Assembly: GCF_017589465.1 (NCBI RefSeq)
Contig: NZ_JAELYA010000011.1
Location: forward strand, 1 to 64,000
Direction: 5' to 3'
Source of the DNA: Pseudomonas schmalbachii
GTDB lineage: Bacteria; Pseudomonadota; Gammaproteobacteria; Pseudomonadales; Pseudomonadaceae
DNA length: 64,000 nt
Part shown: positions 25,561-33,919 of the stretch, in pieces
How the letters are laid out: the number at the start of each line of letters is the position of its first letter
Numbering within the stretch: position 1 is the stretch's first letter
The notes under the pieces: generated by a model
Seen by the model: the letters and a program-made list of their open reading frames with translations, nothing else
Databases searched by the model: none
Told to the model about the DNA's origin: nothing
Position numbers and translations under genes: made by a program

Positions 25561-25620
25561 CGTAGGGCGGGTGCAACCCGCCAATGGGGGCACACCGTGG
25601 CGGGTTGCACCCGCCCTACG
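25561..25620. repeat. Family C palindromic repeat
   Basis: CGTAGGGCGGGTGCAACCCG ... CGGGTTGCACCCGCCCTACG, perfectly inverted arms of about 23 bp. It sits inside an operon, between xdhB and xdhC. Another two-armed copy is at 63865-63923 and single arms are at 38767-38790 and 54298-54320. Confidence 0.9.
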
Positions 25621-25623
25621 TTA

Positions 25624-28014
25624 TTACGCCGGTTCGGCTTCGGTGGGGGCTTTCGATGCCTGCTGTGCCTTCAGCTTGAGCATCTGCTCCACACCCCACA
25701 GCACCCGCTCCGGCGTCGCCGGGGCGTCGATCTGCGGTTGGGCGCGGTAGTCGGCGAGGCTGGCCACGGCGTCCTTGATCGCGCAGAACACCGAGATGCC
25801 GAGCATGAACGGCGGTTCGCCGACGGCCTTGGAATGGAACACCGTTTGCTCCGGGTTCTTGCGGTTCTCCACCAGCTTCACCCGCAGGTCGAGCGGCATG
25901 TCGGCGATGGCCGGGATCTTGTAGCTGGCCGGGCCGTTGGTCATCAGCTTGCCCTTGGCGTTCCACACCAGCTCTTCCATGGTGAGCCAGCCCATGCCCT
26001 GGACGAAGCCGCCTTCCACCTGGCCGATGTCGATGGCCGGGTTCAGCGAGTCGCCGACGTCGTGGAGGATGTCGGTGCGCAGCATCCGGTATTCGCCGGT
26101 CAGCGTGTCGACGATCACTTCCGAGCAGGCCACGCCGAACGAGTAGTAGTAGAACGGCCGGCCGCGCGCCTTGTCGCGGTCGTAGTAGATCTTCGGCGTG
26201 CGGTAGAAGCCGGTGGACGACAGCGACACCTGGCCGAAGTAGGCCTGCTGGATCAGCTCCTCGAAGGGCACGATCAGGTCGCGCACGCGCACCTGGTTGT
26301 TGCGGAATTCGATGTCTTCCTCGGTGACCTTCCAGTGCCGGGCGGCGAACTCGACCAGACGCTGCCTGATGATCTCGGCGGCGTTCTGCGCGGCCTTGCC
26401 GTTCAGGTCGGCGCCGGAGGATGCGGCGGTCGGCGAGGTGTTCGGCACCTTGTCGGTGTTGGTCGCGGTGATCTGCACGCGGTCGATATCGACCTGGAAC
26501 ACTTCGGCGACGACCTGGGCGACCTTGGTGTTCAGGCCCTGGCCCATCTCGGTGCCGCCGTGGTTCAGGTGGATGCTGCCGTCGGTGTAGATGTGGATCA
26601 GCGCGCCGGCCTGGTTGAGGAAGGTGGCGGTGAAGCTGATGCCGAATTTCACCGGCGTCAGCGCCAGGCCCTTCTTCAGGATCGGGCTCTTCGCGTTGAA
26701 CTCGCGGATCTCGGCGCGGCGTTTGGCGTACTCGGCGCTGGCCTCCAGCTCGGCGGTCATTTCCTCGATCAGGTTGTGCTCGACGGTCTGGTGGTAGTGG
26801 GTGACGTTGCGCTCGTCCTTGCCGTAGTAGTTGCGCTTGCGCACGTCCAGCGGGTCCTTGCCGAGCGAACGGGCCACGGCGTCCATGATCTCCTCGATGG
26901 CGACCATGCCCTGCGGGCCGCCGAAGCCGCGGTAGGCGGTGTTCGATGCGGTGTTGGTCTTGCAGCGGTGGCCGTTGACCGTGGCGTTGCCGAGGAAGTA
27001 GGCGTTGTCCGAGTGGAACATGGCGCGGTCGACGATGGAGCCGGAGAGGTCCGGCGAGTAGCCGCAGTTGCCCGCCAGGTCGATCTGGATGCCGTGCAGC
27101 AGGCCGTCGTCGTCGAAGCCGACGTCATATTCGAGGTAGAAGGGGTGGCGCTTGCCGGTGATGGTCATGTCTTCCACGCGCGGCAGGCGCATCTTCGCCG
27201 GGCGGCCGGTCAGGCGCGCGATCACCGCGCACAGGCAGGCGGGCGCAGCGGCCTGGGTTTCCTTGCCGCCGAAGCCGCCGCCCATGCGGCGCATGTCGAT
27301 GACCACCTTGTTGAAGGACACGCCGAGCACTTCGGCGACCAGCTTCTGCACCTCGGTCGGGTTCTGCGTCGAGGTGTAGACGATCACGCCGCCGTCCTCG
27401 GTGGGCATCACCGAGGAAATCTGCGTCTCCAGGTAGAAGTGCTCCTGCCCGCCGATATGCAGGGTGCCCTGCAGGCGGTTCGGTGCGGTGGCCAGCGCGG
27501 CTTCAGAATCGCCGATCTTGTGCTGGTGGCTGTCCAGCACGAAATGCTTCTTGCGGTAGGCCTCGACCACGTCGAGCACCGGCTCCAGGTCCTCGTACTC
27601 GACGATGGCGGCCATCGCCGCCTTGCGCGCGGTTTCCAGGCTGTCGGCGGCGACCGCCAGGACGATCTGGCCGACGTACTCGACCTTGCCGTCGGCCAGC
27701 AGCGGGTCGCCGGCGACCACCGGGCCGATGTCCAACTGGCCGGGCACGTCGTCCTTGGTGATGGCGATGGCCACGCCGGGAAACTCGTAGCAGGGGCTGA
27801 CGTCCAGCTTGGTGATGCGCGCGTGGGCGCGGTCGCTCATGAGGGCGTAGACGTGCAACTGGTTGGGGAATTCCAGGCGGTCGTCGATGTAGATCGCCTC
27901 GCCGGTCACGTGCTTGGGCGCGCTCTCGTGCTTGACGCTCTTGCCGACGCCGGTGGTCAGGTCCGCGCGGAAGAGGGCGGCGAGTTCTTCCTGGCTCTTG
28001 TGTTGCTTATGCAT
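25624..28014 (-). CDS. xdhB: Xanthine dehydrogenase, molybdopterin-binding subunit
   Basis: 796 residues, the usual length of bacterial XdhB. It binds Moco: MRRMGGGFGGKE is the Moco-contacting loop, AYRGFGGPQG another contact, and the catalytic Glu is in KAVGEPPFMLG near the C-terminus. It hydroxylates hypoxanthine or xanthine to urate. It overlaps xdhA by 8 bp. Confidence 0.95.
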   Translation of the reverse strand: MHKQHKSQEELAALFRADLTTGVGKSVKHESAPKHVTGEAIYIDDRLEFPNQLHVYALMSDRAHARITKLDVSPCYEFPGVAIAITKDDVPGQLDIGPVVAGDPLLADGKVEYVGQIVLAVAADSLETARKAAMAAIVEYEDLEPVLDVVEAYRKKHFVLDSHQHKIGDSEAALATAPNRLQGTLHIGGQEHFYLETQISSVMPTEDGGVIVYTSTQNPTEVQKLVAEVLGVSFNKVVIDMRRMGGGFGGKETQAAAPACLCAVIARLTGRPAKMRLPRVEDMTITGKRHPFYLEYDVGFDDDGLLHGIQIDLAGNCGYSPDLSGSIVDRAMFHSDNAYFLGNATVNGHRCKTNTASNTAYRGFGGPQGMVAIEEIMDAVARSLGKDPLDVRKRNYYGKDERNVTHYHQTVEHNLIEEMTAELEASAEYAKRRAEIREFNAKSPILKKGLALTPVKFGISFTATFLNQAGALIHIYTDGSIHLNHGGTEMGQGLNTKVAQVVAEVFQVDIDRVQITATNTDKVPNTSPTAASSGADLNGKAAQNAAEIIRQRLVEFAARHWKVTEEDIEFRNNQVRVRDLIVPFEELIQQAYFGQVSLSSTGFYRTPKIYYDRDKARGRPFYYYSFGVACSEVIVDTLTGEYRMLRTDILHDVGDSLNPAIDIGQVEGGFVQGMGWLTMEELVWNAKGKLMTNGPASYKIPAIADMPLDLRVKLVENRKNPEQTVFHSKAVGEPPFMLGISVFCAIKDAVASLADYRAQPQIDAPATPERVLWGVEQMLKLKAQQASKAPTEAEPA

Positions 28015-29470
28015 ATGCGGTCACCCGGGTAACGGCCTGAGGAGCTTCCAGCTCGTAGAAGCACTTGCGCAGCAGGTTCTGCGCGGTGAGCAGGCGATAT
28101 TCCTTGCTCGCGCGGAAGTCGCTGAGCGGGGCGAAGTCCTCGCCCAGCGCCTCGGCGGCGCGTTCGAAGGTCGCGGCGTTGAACGGCTGGCCAAGCAGCG
28201 CGGCCTCGCACGCCTTGGCGCGTTTCGGAATCGCCGCCATGCCGCCGAAGCCGCTGCGTACGGCGGTGATGCGGCAGTTCTCCACGGTCAGGTTGAACGC
28301 GGCGCAGACGGCGGAAATGTCGTCGTCCAGGCGCTTGGAAACCTTGTAGGCGCGGAACGCCTGGTTGCCCTGCGGGCGCGGGATGATGACCTTCTCGATG
28401 AACTCGCCTTCCTGGCGGGCGGTGACCTTGTAGTCGATGAAGTAGTCCTCGATCGGCAGCTCGCGGCTGTCGCTGCCCTTGCGCAGCACGATGCGCGCGC
28501 CGAGGGCGATCAGCAGCGGCGGCGAGTCGCCGATGGGGGAGGCGTTGCCGATGTTGCCGCCGAGCGTGCCCTGGTTGCGGATCTGCAGCGAGGCGAAGCG
28601 GTGCAGCAGCTCGCCGAAGTCCGGGTAGTCGTGGGCGAGGGCTTCGTAGCAGTCGGTCAGCGGCGTGGCGGCGCCGATCTCGATGCGGTCGACCAGCACC
28701 TCGACGCGCTTCATCTCTTCGACATGTCCGACGTAGATCATCACCGGCAGTTCGCGGTGGAACTGGGTGACTTCCAGCGCTAGGTCGGTGCCGCCGGCCA
28801 GCAGGCGCGCCTGCGGGTTGGCGCTGTAGAGGTCGGCGAGGTCGGCAATGGTCAGCGGCAGCAGACAGCGCTTGTCGCCGCTGTTCAGCTCGGCGGTTTC
28901 GCGCGGGGCGATGGCCTTGAGCTGGGCGATGGTGGCGGCTTCGGCGGCGTCGAACTGGTCCGGCTGTTTCTGGCAGCAGGACTGCTCGGCGGCATCGAGG
29001 ATCGGCCGGTAGCCGGTGCAGCGGCAGAGGTTGCCGGCCAGCGCTTCATGGGCTTCGGCCTTGCGCTCCTCGGCGTCGGCGCCGCTGGTGTTCTTCTGCA
29101 GGGCGAACAGCGACATGACGAAGCCGGGGGTGCAGAAGCCGCACTGCGAGCCGTGGCAGTCGACCATGGCCTGTTGCACGCCGTGCAGCTGGCCGCGGTG
29201 CTTGAGGTCGTCGACGCTGATGAGCTGCTTGCCGTGCAGCGAGGAAACGAAGGTCAGGCAGGAATTGAGGGTGCGATAGCGAATGCGCTCGGCGCCTTCC
29301 GCGCCGACCAGCTCGCCCACCACCACGGTACAGGCGCCGCAGTCACCGGAGGCGCAACCCTCCTTGGTGCCGGTCTTGCCGAGGTGCTGGCGCAGGTAGT
29401 TGAGCACGGTGAGATTGGGATCGAGGCGGTCTTCGACTCGCAGCTCGCGGTTGAGCAGGAACCTGATCAC
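28007..29470 (-). CDS. xdhA: Xanthine dehydrogenase, FeS/FAD subunit
   Basis: 487 residues from a GTG at 29470, chosen because GGAGG lies 8 nt upstream and the protein then begins MIRFLLNREL as in homologues. Two [2Fe-2S] clusters: Cys39, Cys44 and Cys47 (GCASGDCGAC), then CGFCTPGF and CRCTGYRP. The FAD domain follows with LLAGGTDLALEV and NQGTLGGNIGNASPIGD. Electrons pass from Moco to NAD. First gene of the operon. The palindrome TGACTTTCAAGTCA lies 63 bp upstream. Confidence 0.94.
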   Translation of the reverse strand: MIRFLLNRELRVEDRLDPNLTVLNYLRQHLGKTGTKEGCASGDCGACTVVVGELVGAEGAERIRYRTLNSCLTFVSSLHGKQLISVDDLKHRGQLHGVQQAMVDCHGSQCGFCTPGFVMSLFALQKNTSGADAEERKAEAHEALAGNLCRCTGYRPILDAAEQSCCQKQPDQFDAAEAATIAQLKAIAPRETAELNSGDKRCLLPLTIADLADLYSANPQARLLAGGTDLALEVTQFHRELPVMIYVGHVEEMKRVEVLVDRIEIGAATPLTDCYEALAHDYPDFGELLHRFASLQIRNQGTLGGNIGNASPIGDSPPLLIALGARIVLRKGSDSRELPIEDYFIDYKVTARQEGEFIEKVIIPRPQGNQAFRAYKVSKRLDDDISAVCAAFNLTVENCRITAVRSGFGGMAAIPKRAKACEAALLGQPFNAATFERAAEALGEDFAPLSDFRASKEYRLLTAQNLLRKCFYELEAPQAVTRVTAYA

Positions 29471-29532
29471 AAGGCATGCCTCCAGGCTGTTTTTGTTTTT
29501 GGAATGGGGGATGAGGCGAATGTAGGAAAAGC

Positions 29533-29546
29533 TGACTTTCAAGTCA
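29533..29546. promoter_or_regulatory. TGACTTTCAAGTCA palindrome upstream of xdhA
   Basis: Perfect 6+2+6 inverted repeat in the xdhA promoter region. It resembles TGACCTTAAAGTCA at 6668-6681 upstream of the OprD-type porin. Likely an operator; the regulator is unknown. Confidence 0.5.
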
Positions 29547-29593
29547 ATTAAAATCTGTCTGTGTGGTCAGAAACATCCACGGAAGTTTGAATT

Positions 29594-29674
29594 CGTAGGT
29601 TGGTGCTGAGCTTGCGAAGCCCAACATTGCCGGGTGCCATCGTTGGGCTTCACTGCGTTCAGCGCCAACCTACG
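29594..29674. repeat. Family A palindromic repeat supplying a stop codon
   Basis: CGTAGGTTGGTGCTGAGCTT ... CGCCAACCTACG. The right end provides the TAG of the LysR gene (29670-29672). Confidence 0.9.
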
Positions 29675-30530
29675 TTGGGTTGCGTTGGGCAGAAGCGCAG
29701 AGAGCCCGGAGCTGATCGCGCAGCGAACGCCCGGCGCTGCCCAGGCCGGGGCGGGCGTAGAGCGCCAGTTCCAGCCCGCCGATGGCCGGGAAGCCGCTCT
29801 TCTCATCCAGCAGGACATGACCTTTCTGACGGCAGCGCAGCGGCAGCAGGCTGATGCCCATACCGGCGCTCACTGCTGCGCAGAGGCTGGCCAGGCTGGC
29901 GCTGCAATAGCTGATGCGCCACGGCTGGCCGAGGCTTTCGAGGGCGTGGAGCATCTCCTGGCGGTACAGCGCGCCGAGCGGGAACACCACCAGCGGCAGC
30001 GGGTCGCGGCCGGCGGCGGGGCGTTCGGCGCTGTCCAGCCAACCCAGCGGTTCGGGCCAGCGTTCCAGGCAGTCGCTGTCGGCGCCCCATTGCTTGACCA
30101 GCAGCAGGTCGAGCTCGCCGTTGCGGTACTGGCGCAGCAGTTCATGGCTCAGGCCGCTGGAGACTTCCAGGCGCAGCCGTGGCCGTTCCGCGCCGAACCT
30201 TGCCAGCAGCGGCATGATCCGCTCACCGGCGAAATCCTCGGGCAGGCCGAGGCGCAGCACGCCCTCGCTGTGTTCGCTGCTCAGCGCCTCGCGGGCTTCC
30301 TCGCCGAGCTGGAGGATGCGCCGGGCGTAGCCGAGCAGGCGTTCGCCTTCCTCTGTCGGCAGCACCTGGCGCTGGCTGCGATCCAGCAGGCGGGCGTCGA
30401 GCTGCTGTTCCAGGCGCAGCACATGCTGGCTGACGGTGGACTGGGTGAGGTTCAGCTGTTCGGCGGCGCGGGTGAAATTGCCGGCGTCCACCACGCTGAC
30501 CAGGCTGCGCAGCAGGATGGGGTCGAGCAT
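29670..30530 (-). CDS. LysR-family transcriptional regulator
   Basis: 286 residues from the ATG at 30530, which has GGGA at proper spacing (an ATG at 30533 is adjacent). The N-terminal winged HTH is FTRAAEQLNLTQSTVSQHVLRLEQQLDARLLDR; the rest is a periplasmic-binding-like effector domain. It is divergent from the small deaminase and MFS gene pair, its likely targets. Its TAG stop is in a family A repeat. Confidence 0.88.
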   Translation of the reverse strand: MLDPILLRSLVSVVDAGNFTRAAEQLNLTQSTVSQHVLRLEQQLDARLLDRSQRQVLPTEEGERLLGYARRILQLGEEAREALSSEHSEGVLRLGLPEDFAGERIMPLLARFGAERPRLRLEVSSGLSHELLRQYRNGELDLLLVKQWGADSDCLERWPEPLGWLDSAERPAAGRDPLPLVVFPLGALYRQEMLHALESLGQPWRISYCSASLASLCAAVSAGMGISLLPLRCRQKGHVLLDEKSGFPAIGGLELALYARPGLGSAGRSLRDQLRALCASAQRNPT

Positions 30531-30618
30531 CATGATTCCCACTGATTTGTAGTGAATCATTTAATTTCAGCATGGAATGCGCCGACTTCATACTTTCCTC
30601 CGAGAGGAGGATTTCCCC

Positions 30619-31074
30619 ATGCATCACGAAGACTTCATGCGCGAGGCGGTCGATCTGGCTCGCGCCAATATCGGCGCCGGCGGCCGGCCATTCGGCGCGG
30701 TGCTGGTGCGCGACGGCCAGGTCATCGCCCGCGCCGCCAACACCATCCATCTCGACAACGATCCCACCGGCCATGCCGAACTGCAGGCGATCCGCCAGGC
30801 CAGCCAGGTGCTCGGCAGTCCGCGCCTGGACGGCTGCGTGATCTACGCCAGCGGCCACCCATGCCCGATGTGCCTGGCCGCGATGCATCTGTGCGGGGTG
30901 AGCGCGGCGTACTTCGCCTATTCCAACGACGACGGCGAGCCGTTCGGCCTGTCCACCGCCGCCGTCTACCGCGAAATGGCACGGCCGCCGCTGCAGCAGT
31001 CGCTGCCGTTGCGCCCGCTGCGGCCGGCGGGCGAGGAGGGGCTTTACGCACTCTGGCAGGCGCGCAAGGCATGA
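30619..31074 (+). CDS. Cytidine/deoxycytidylate deaminase-family nucleobase deaminase (guanine deaminase-like)
   Basis: 151 residues from the ATG at 30619, with an excellent ribosome binding site (GAGAGGAGG). Zinc-site motifs are HAE (in DPTGHAELQAI) and PCPMC (in SGHPCPMCLAAM), with the start PFGAVLVRDGQVIA. The layout resembles the B. subtilis-type guanine deaminase more than tRNA adenosine deaminases. It deaminates a purine or pyrimidine base or analogue; the exact base is uncertain. It overlaps the MFS gene start by 4 bp and is divergent from LysR. Confidence 0.8.
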   Translation: MHHEDFMREAVDLARANIGAGGRPFGAVLVRDGQVIARAANTIHLDNDPTGHAELQAIRQASQVLGSPRLDGCVIYASGHPCPMCLAAMHLCGVSAAYFAYSNDDGEPFGLSTAAVYREMARPPLQQSLPLRPLRPAGEEGLYALWQARKA

Positions 31075-32285
31075 ACCGCGTGGCTTCCCTGCAGGCCGAG
31101 CGGGCGAGGGTCGGCTGGCTCGGGCTCGTGGTGATCGTCTGCCTGGGCATCAACCTGCGGCCGATCCTCACGTCCATCGGCCCGCTGCTGGCGGAAATCC
31201 GCGAGGCCACCGGGCTCGGTTTCCAGGGCGCATCGCTGCTCACCGTGCTGCCGGTGCTGTGCATGGGCTTTTTCGCGCTCGCCTTGCCGTGGATCGGCCC
31301 GCGTCTGGGCGAGGCTCGCGGCATGACCTGTGGCCTGCTGGCCATCGCCACCGCCTGCCTGTGGCGCCTTTTGCTGGACAGCGGCATGGCGCTGATCGCC
31401 AGCGCGGTGCTGGCCGGCATCGGCGTGGCGATCATCCAGGCGCTGGTGCCGGGCGTGATCAAGCGCTGGTTTCCGACTCGCGTGCCGGGGGCGATGGGTC
31501 TCTATTCGGCATCGCTGATGGCTGGCGGCGGCAGCGCCGCAGTGCTGGCGCCGGTGGTGGCGACTCGTCTTGGGCATTGGCAGACCGGGCTTGGCGTCTG
31601 GGCCGGACTGGCGCTGGTCGGCCTGCTGTTCTGGTGCCTGGCAAGACCACGCGAAGCTGTCGCCCAGGAGCCGGCACGTCGCACCCAGCATTTCTTCGGC
31701 AGCCGCCGCGCATGGCTGCTGGCGATCTATTTCGGGATGATCAATGGCGGCTACACCAGCATGGTGGCGTGGCTGCCGGTGTACTACCGCCAGCTCGGCT
31801 GGAGCGCCGAGGCCAGCGGGCAACTGGTCGGGTTGATGACCATCTTCCAGGTGCTCGCCGCGCTGAGCATTCCGCTGCTGATCCGCAGCTCGCTGGACCG
31901 CCGCGGCTGGCTGGCCCTGTGCCTGCTGATCCAGCTCGCCGGCTTCTGCGGCCTGCTGCTGGCACCGCTGCACCTGCCCGGCCTGTGGGTGGCGCTGATC
32001 GGCTACGGCCTCGGCGCCTGCTTCGCCCTCAGCCTGACCCTGACCCTCGACCACCTTCCCGACCCCGGCGCGGCTGGCCGTCTGGCGGCGTTCGTGCAGG
32101 GGATCGGGTTCATCATCACCGGGATCATTCCCTATGTGACGGGGTGGCTGCGGGATTACACCGGCAGCTTCCAGATGTCGTGGACGCTGCTGGCGGTGCT
32201 GGTGGTGGCGATGCTTGGGGTGACGGTGTGGTTTGCGCCGAAGGGGTATACGAGGGCGATGGCGGGATACGCATCGAACCTGTAG
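31071..32285 (+). CDS. MFS transporter, CynX/NimT family
   Basis: 404 residues with about 12 transmembrane helices, starting within the stop codon of the deaminase gene (ATGA). The N-terminal WLGLVVIVCLGINLRPILTSIGPLL is typical of CynX (cyanate transporter) and NimT-like MFS proteins. Coupling with a nucleobase deaminase suggests transport of that base, an analogue or the product. Its TAG stop (32283-32285) falls in the GTAGG start of a family B-like repeat. Confidence 0.85.
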   Translation: MNRVASLQAERARVGWLGLVVIVCLGINLRPILTSIGPLLAEIREATGLGFQGASLLTVLPVLCMGFFALALPWIGPRLGEARGMTCGLLAIATACLWRLLLDSGMALIASAVLAGIGVAIIQALVPGVIKRWFPTRVPGAMGLYSASLMAGGGSAAVLAPVVATRLGHWQTGLGVWAGLALVGLLFWCLARPREAVAQEPARRTQHFFGSRRAWLLAIYFGMINGGYTSMVAWLPVYYRQLGWSAEASGQLVGLMTIFQVLAALSIPLLIRSSLDRRGWLALCLLIQLAGFCGLLLAPLHLPGLWVALIGYGLGACFALSLTLTLDHLPDPGAAGRLAAFVQGIGFIITGIIPYVTGWLRDYTGSFQMSWTLLAVLVVAMLGVTVWFAPKGYTRAMAGYASNL

Positions 32286-32332
32286 GCGCGCGCCATGCGC
32301 GCGAATCGCGGGCATGGCCCGCTTACGGTCAT
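32282..32332. repeat. Family B-like repeat supplying a stop codon
   Basis: TGTAGGCGCGCGCCATGCGC... then a GCGGGCATGGCCCGC arm. The first bases form the TAG stop of the CynX-type gene. Confidence 0.65.
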
Positions 32333-32432
32333 CGCTCCCACGCTCCTGCGTGGTAGCGCGACTCCATGGACGCTCCGCGTCCGGACGCTGGAGCGTCCAG
32401 GGATGCATTCCCACGCGGGAGCGCGGGAATGA
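32333..32432. repeat. GCTCCCACGCTC / GGACGCTCC repeat
   Basis: CGCTCCCACGCTCCTGCGTG ... GGACGCTCCGCGTCCGGACG ... ATTCCCACGCGGGAGCGCGG. Nested small palindromes of a repeat type that I recognise as common in Pseudomonas intergenic DNA. Confidence 0.6.
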
Positions 32433-32459
32433 TGACGGTCTCACGGCGATTGGCCGGAC

Positions 32460-32496
32460 AAAAAAATCCCCGCGGCCAGGAGCAGGGACCGCGGGG
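32460..32496 (-). terminator. Rho-independent terminator of mexEF-oprN
   Basis: On the minus strand CCCCGCGG and CCGCGGGG form a stem with a 13-nt loop, followed by A and seven T residues. It lies 38 bp past the oprN stop codon. Confidence 0.88.
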
Positions 32497-32533
32497 GTGG
32501 AGAGGTCGATTGCTCGACCGGAGAGGTAAACCG

Positions 32534-33919
32534 TCAGGCGGAGGGTTGCCAGCCGCCGCCGAGTGCCTTGTAGATCGCCACGATGCCGCGGTACACGTCG
32601 ACTTCCGCCAGTGCCTGGGCATCCTCGGCGGCGAGCTGTTCGCGTTCGGCGTCGAGCAGGTCGAGGAAGTCCACCGTGCCTTCGCGGTATTGCTGTCCGG
32701 CCTGTTCCACAGCGGCGCGGCTGGCTTCCGACTGGCGCACCAAGGAGAGCAGGCGCTGCTGGCGCTTGCCGTAGTCGCTGAAGGCGTTGGATGACTCTTC
32801 CAAGGCTAGCAGCACCTGTTGCTCGTAGCTGGCCAGCGCACCGTCGGCGTCGGCCCTGGCGGCGCGCAGGCGGGCCTGGACGCTGCCGAGGTCGAAGGCG
32901 GCCCAGGTGATGCTCGGCGATACCGCCCAGGCGCGGGCGGCGGACGAGCCGAGCTGCGAGCCACGGCCGGCGGTGAAGCCGAGGAAGCCACCGAGGCTCA
33001 CCCGCGGGAACAGGTCCGCCGTGGCCACGCCGACATCCGCGGTGGCCGATGCCAGCCGGCGTTCGGCGGCGGCGATGTCCGGGCGGCGACGCAGCAGTTC
33101 GCCGGGGTCGCCGATGGGCAGGGCCTTGGCGATGGCCGGCAGCTTCTTCGGTGCGAGGTCGACGCTGAGTTGCTCCGGGCGCTGGCCGAGCAGGGTGGCG
33201 ATGCGGTTCCGCTGGCGCACTTCCTCGGCCTGCAGTTGCGGCACGCTGGCTTCGGTGGCGGCCAGGCGCGCTTCGGAGCGCTGTACGTCCAGTTCGTTGC
33301 CGATGCCGGCATCGCGGCGCTGGATGGTCAGGTCGCGGGATTCGCGCTGGTTCTCCAGGTTGCTGCGGGCGATGCTTTCCCGCAGTTGCGCGCCGCGAAG
33401 CTGGCCGTAGGCATCGGCCAGTTCGGCGATCAGGCTGACCTGCAACTGCTGCAGGTCGGCCAGCGCGGCTTCGCTCTGCGCATCGCTGGATTCCAGCGCG
33501 CGCTGCACGCGGCCGAACAGGTCGACTTCCCAGATCATGTCCAGACCGAGGTCGTAGCGCTCGGTGTTGACGCGATCCTCGGTGATCCCCGGCACCTGGC
33601 CCTTGCCGATATCGGCGGAGGCGCGGCTGGTGACGGTGGGGAAGCGGTCGTTGGCCACGTCGTCGCGTATCGCCCGCGATGCCTTCACTCGGGCAAAGGC
33701 GACGCGCAGTTCGCGGTTCTCCTGCAACGCCTGTTGCACCAGCTGTTCCAGCACCGGGTCGTCGAACTGCTTCCACCAGGCACCCTCGAAACGGCTGCGG
33801 TCGTAGTTGCCCGCCGTCGTTTCGATCTGCGCCGGCGCGGTCTGCGGCACTTGGTAGTCAGGCCCAACGACACAGGCGCTGAGCGCGAGGGCGAGCAGGG
33901 CGGGTGCGAAAAACTTCAT
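32534..33919 (-). CDS. oprN: Outer-membrane efflux channel OprN
   Basis: 461 residues from the ATG at 33919, overlapping the mexF stop codon (ATGA). The lipoprotein signal MKFFAPALLALALSAC places Cys as the lipidated residue. It is a TolC/OprM-type factor with two outer-membrane efflux repeats (coiled-coil and beta-barrel) and conserved GAWWKQFDDPVLEQLV and LDLLDAEREQL segments. It forms the exit duct of MexEF-OprN. Length and operon position match P. aeruginosa OprN. Confidence 0.92.
   Translation of the reverse strand: MKFFAPALLALALSACVVGPDYQVPQTAPAQIETTAGNYDRSRFEGAWWKQFDDPVLEQLVQQALQENRELRVAFARVKASRAIRDDVANDRFPTVTSRASADIGKGQVPGITEDRVNTERYDLGLDMIWEVDLFGRVQRALESSDAQSEAALADLQQLQVSLIAELADAYGQLRGAQLRESIARSNLENQRESRDLTIQRRDAGIGNELDVQRSEARLAATEASVPQLQAEEVRQRNRIATLLGQRPEQLSVDLAPKKLPAIAKALPIGDPGELLRRRPDIAAAERRLASATADVGVATADLFPRVSLGGFLGFTAGRGSQLGSSAARAWAVSPSITWAAFDLGSVQARLRAARADADGALASYEQQVLLALEESSNAFSDYGKRQQRLLSLVRQSEASRAAVEQAGQQYREGTVDFLDLLDAEREQLAAEDAQALAEVDVYRGIVAIYKALGGGWQPSA

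Noticed and set aside
25561..25620. Terminator between xdhB and xdhC
   Set aside because: It is a perfect palindrome but has no T-run and matches family C repeats found elsewhere, so it is treated as a repeat inside an operon.
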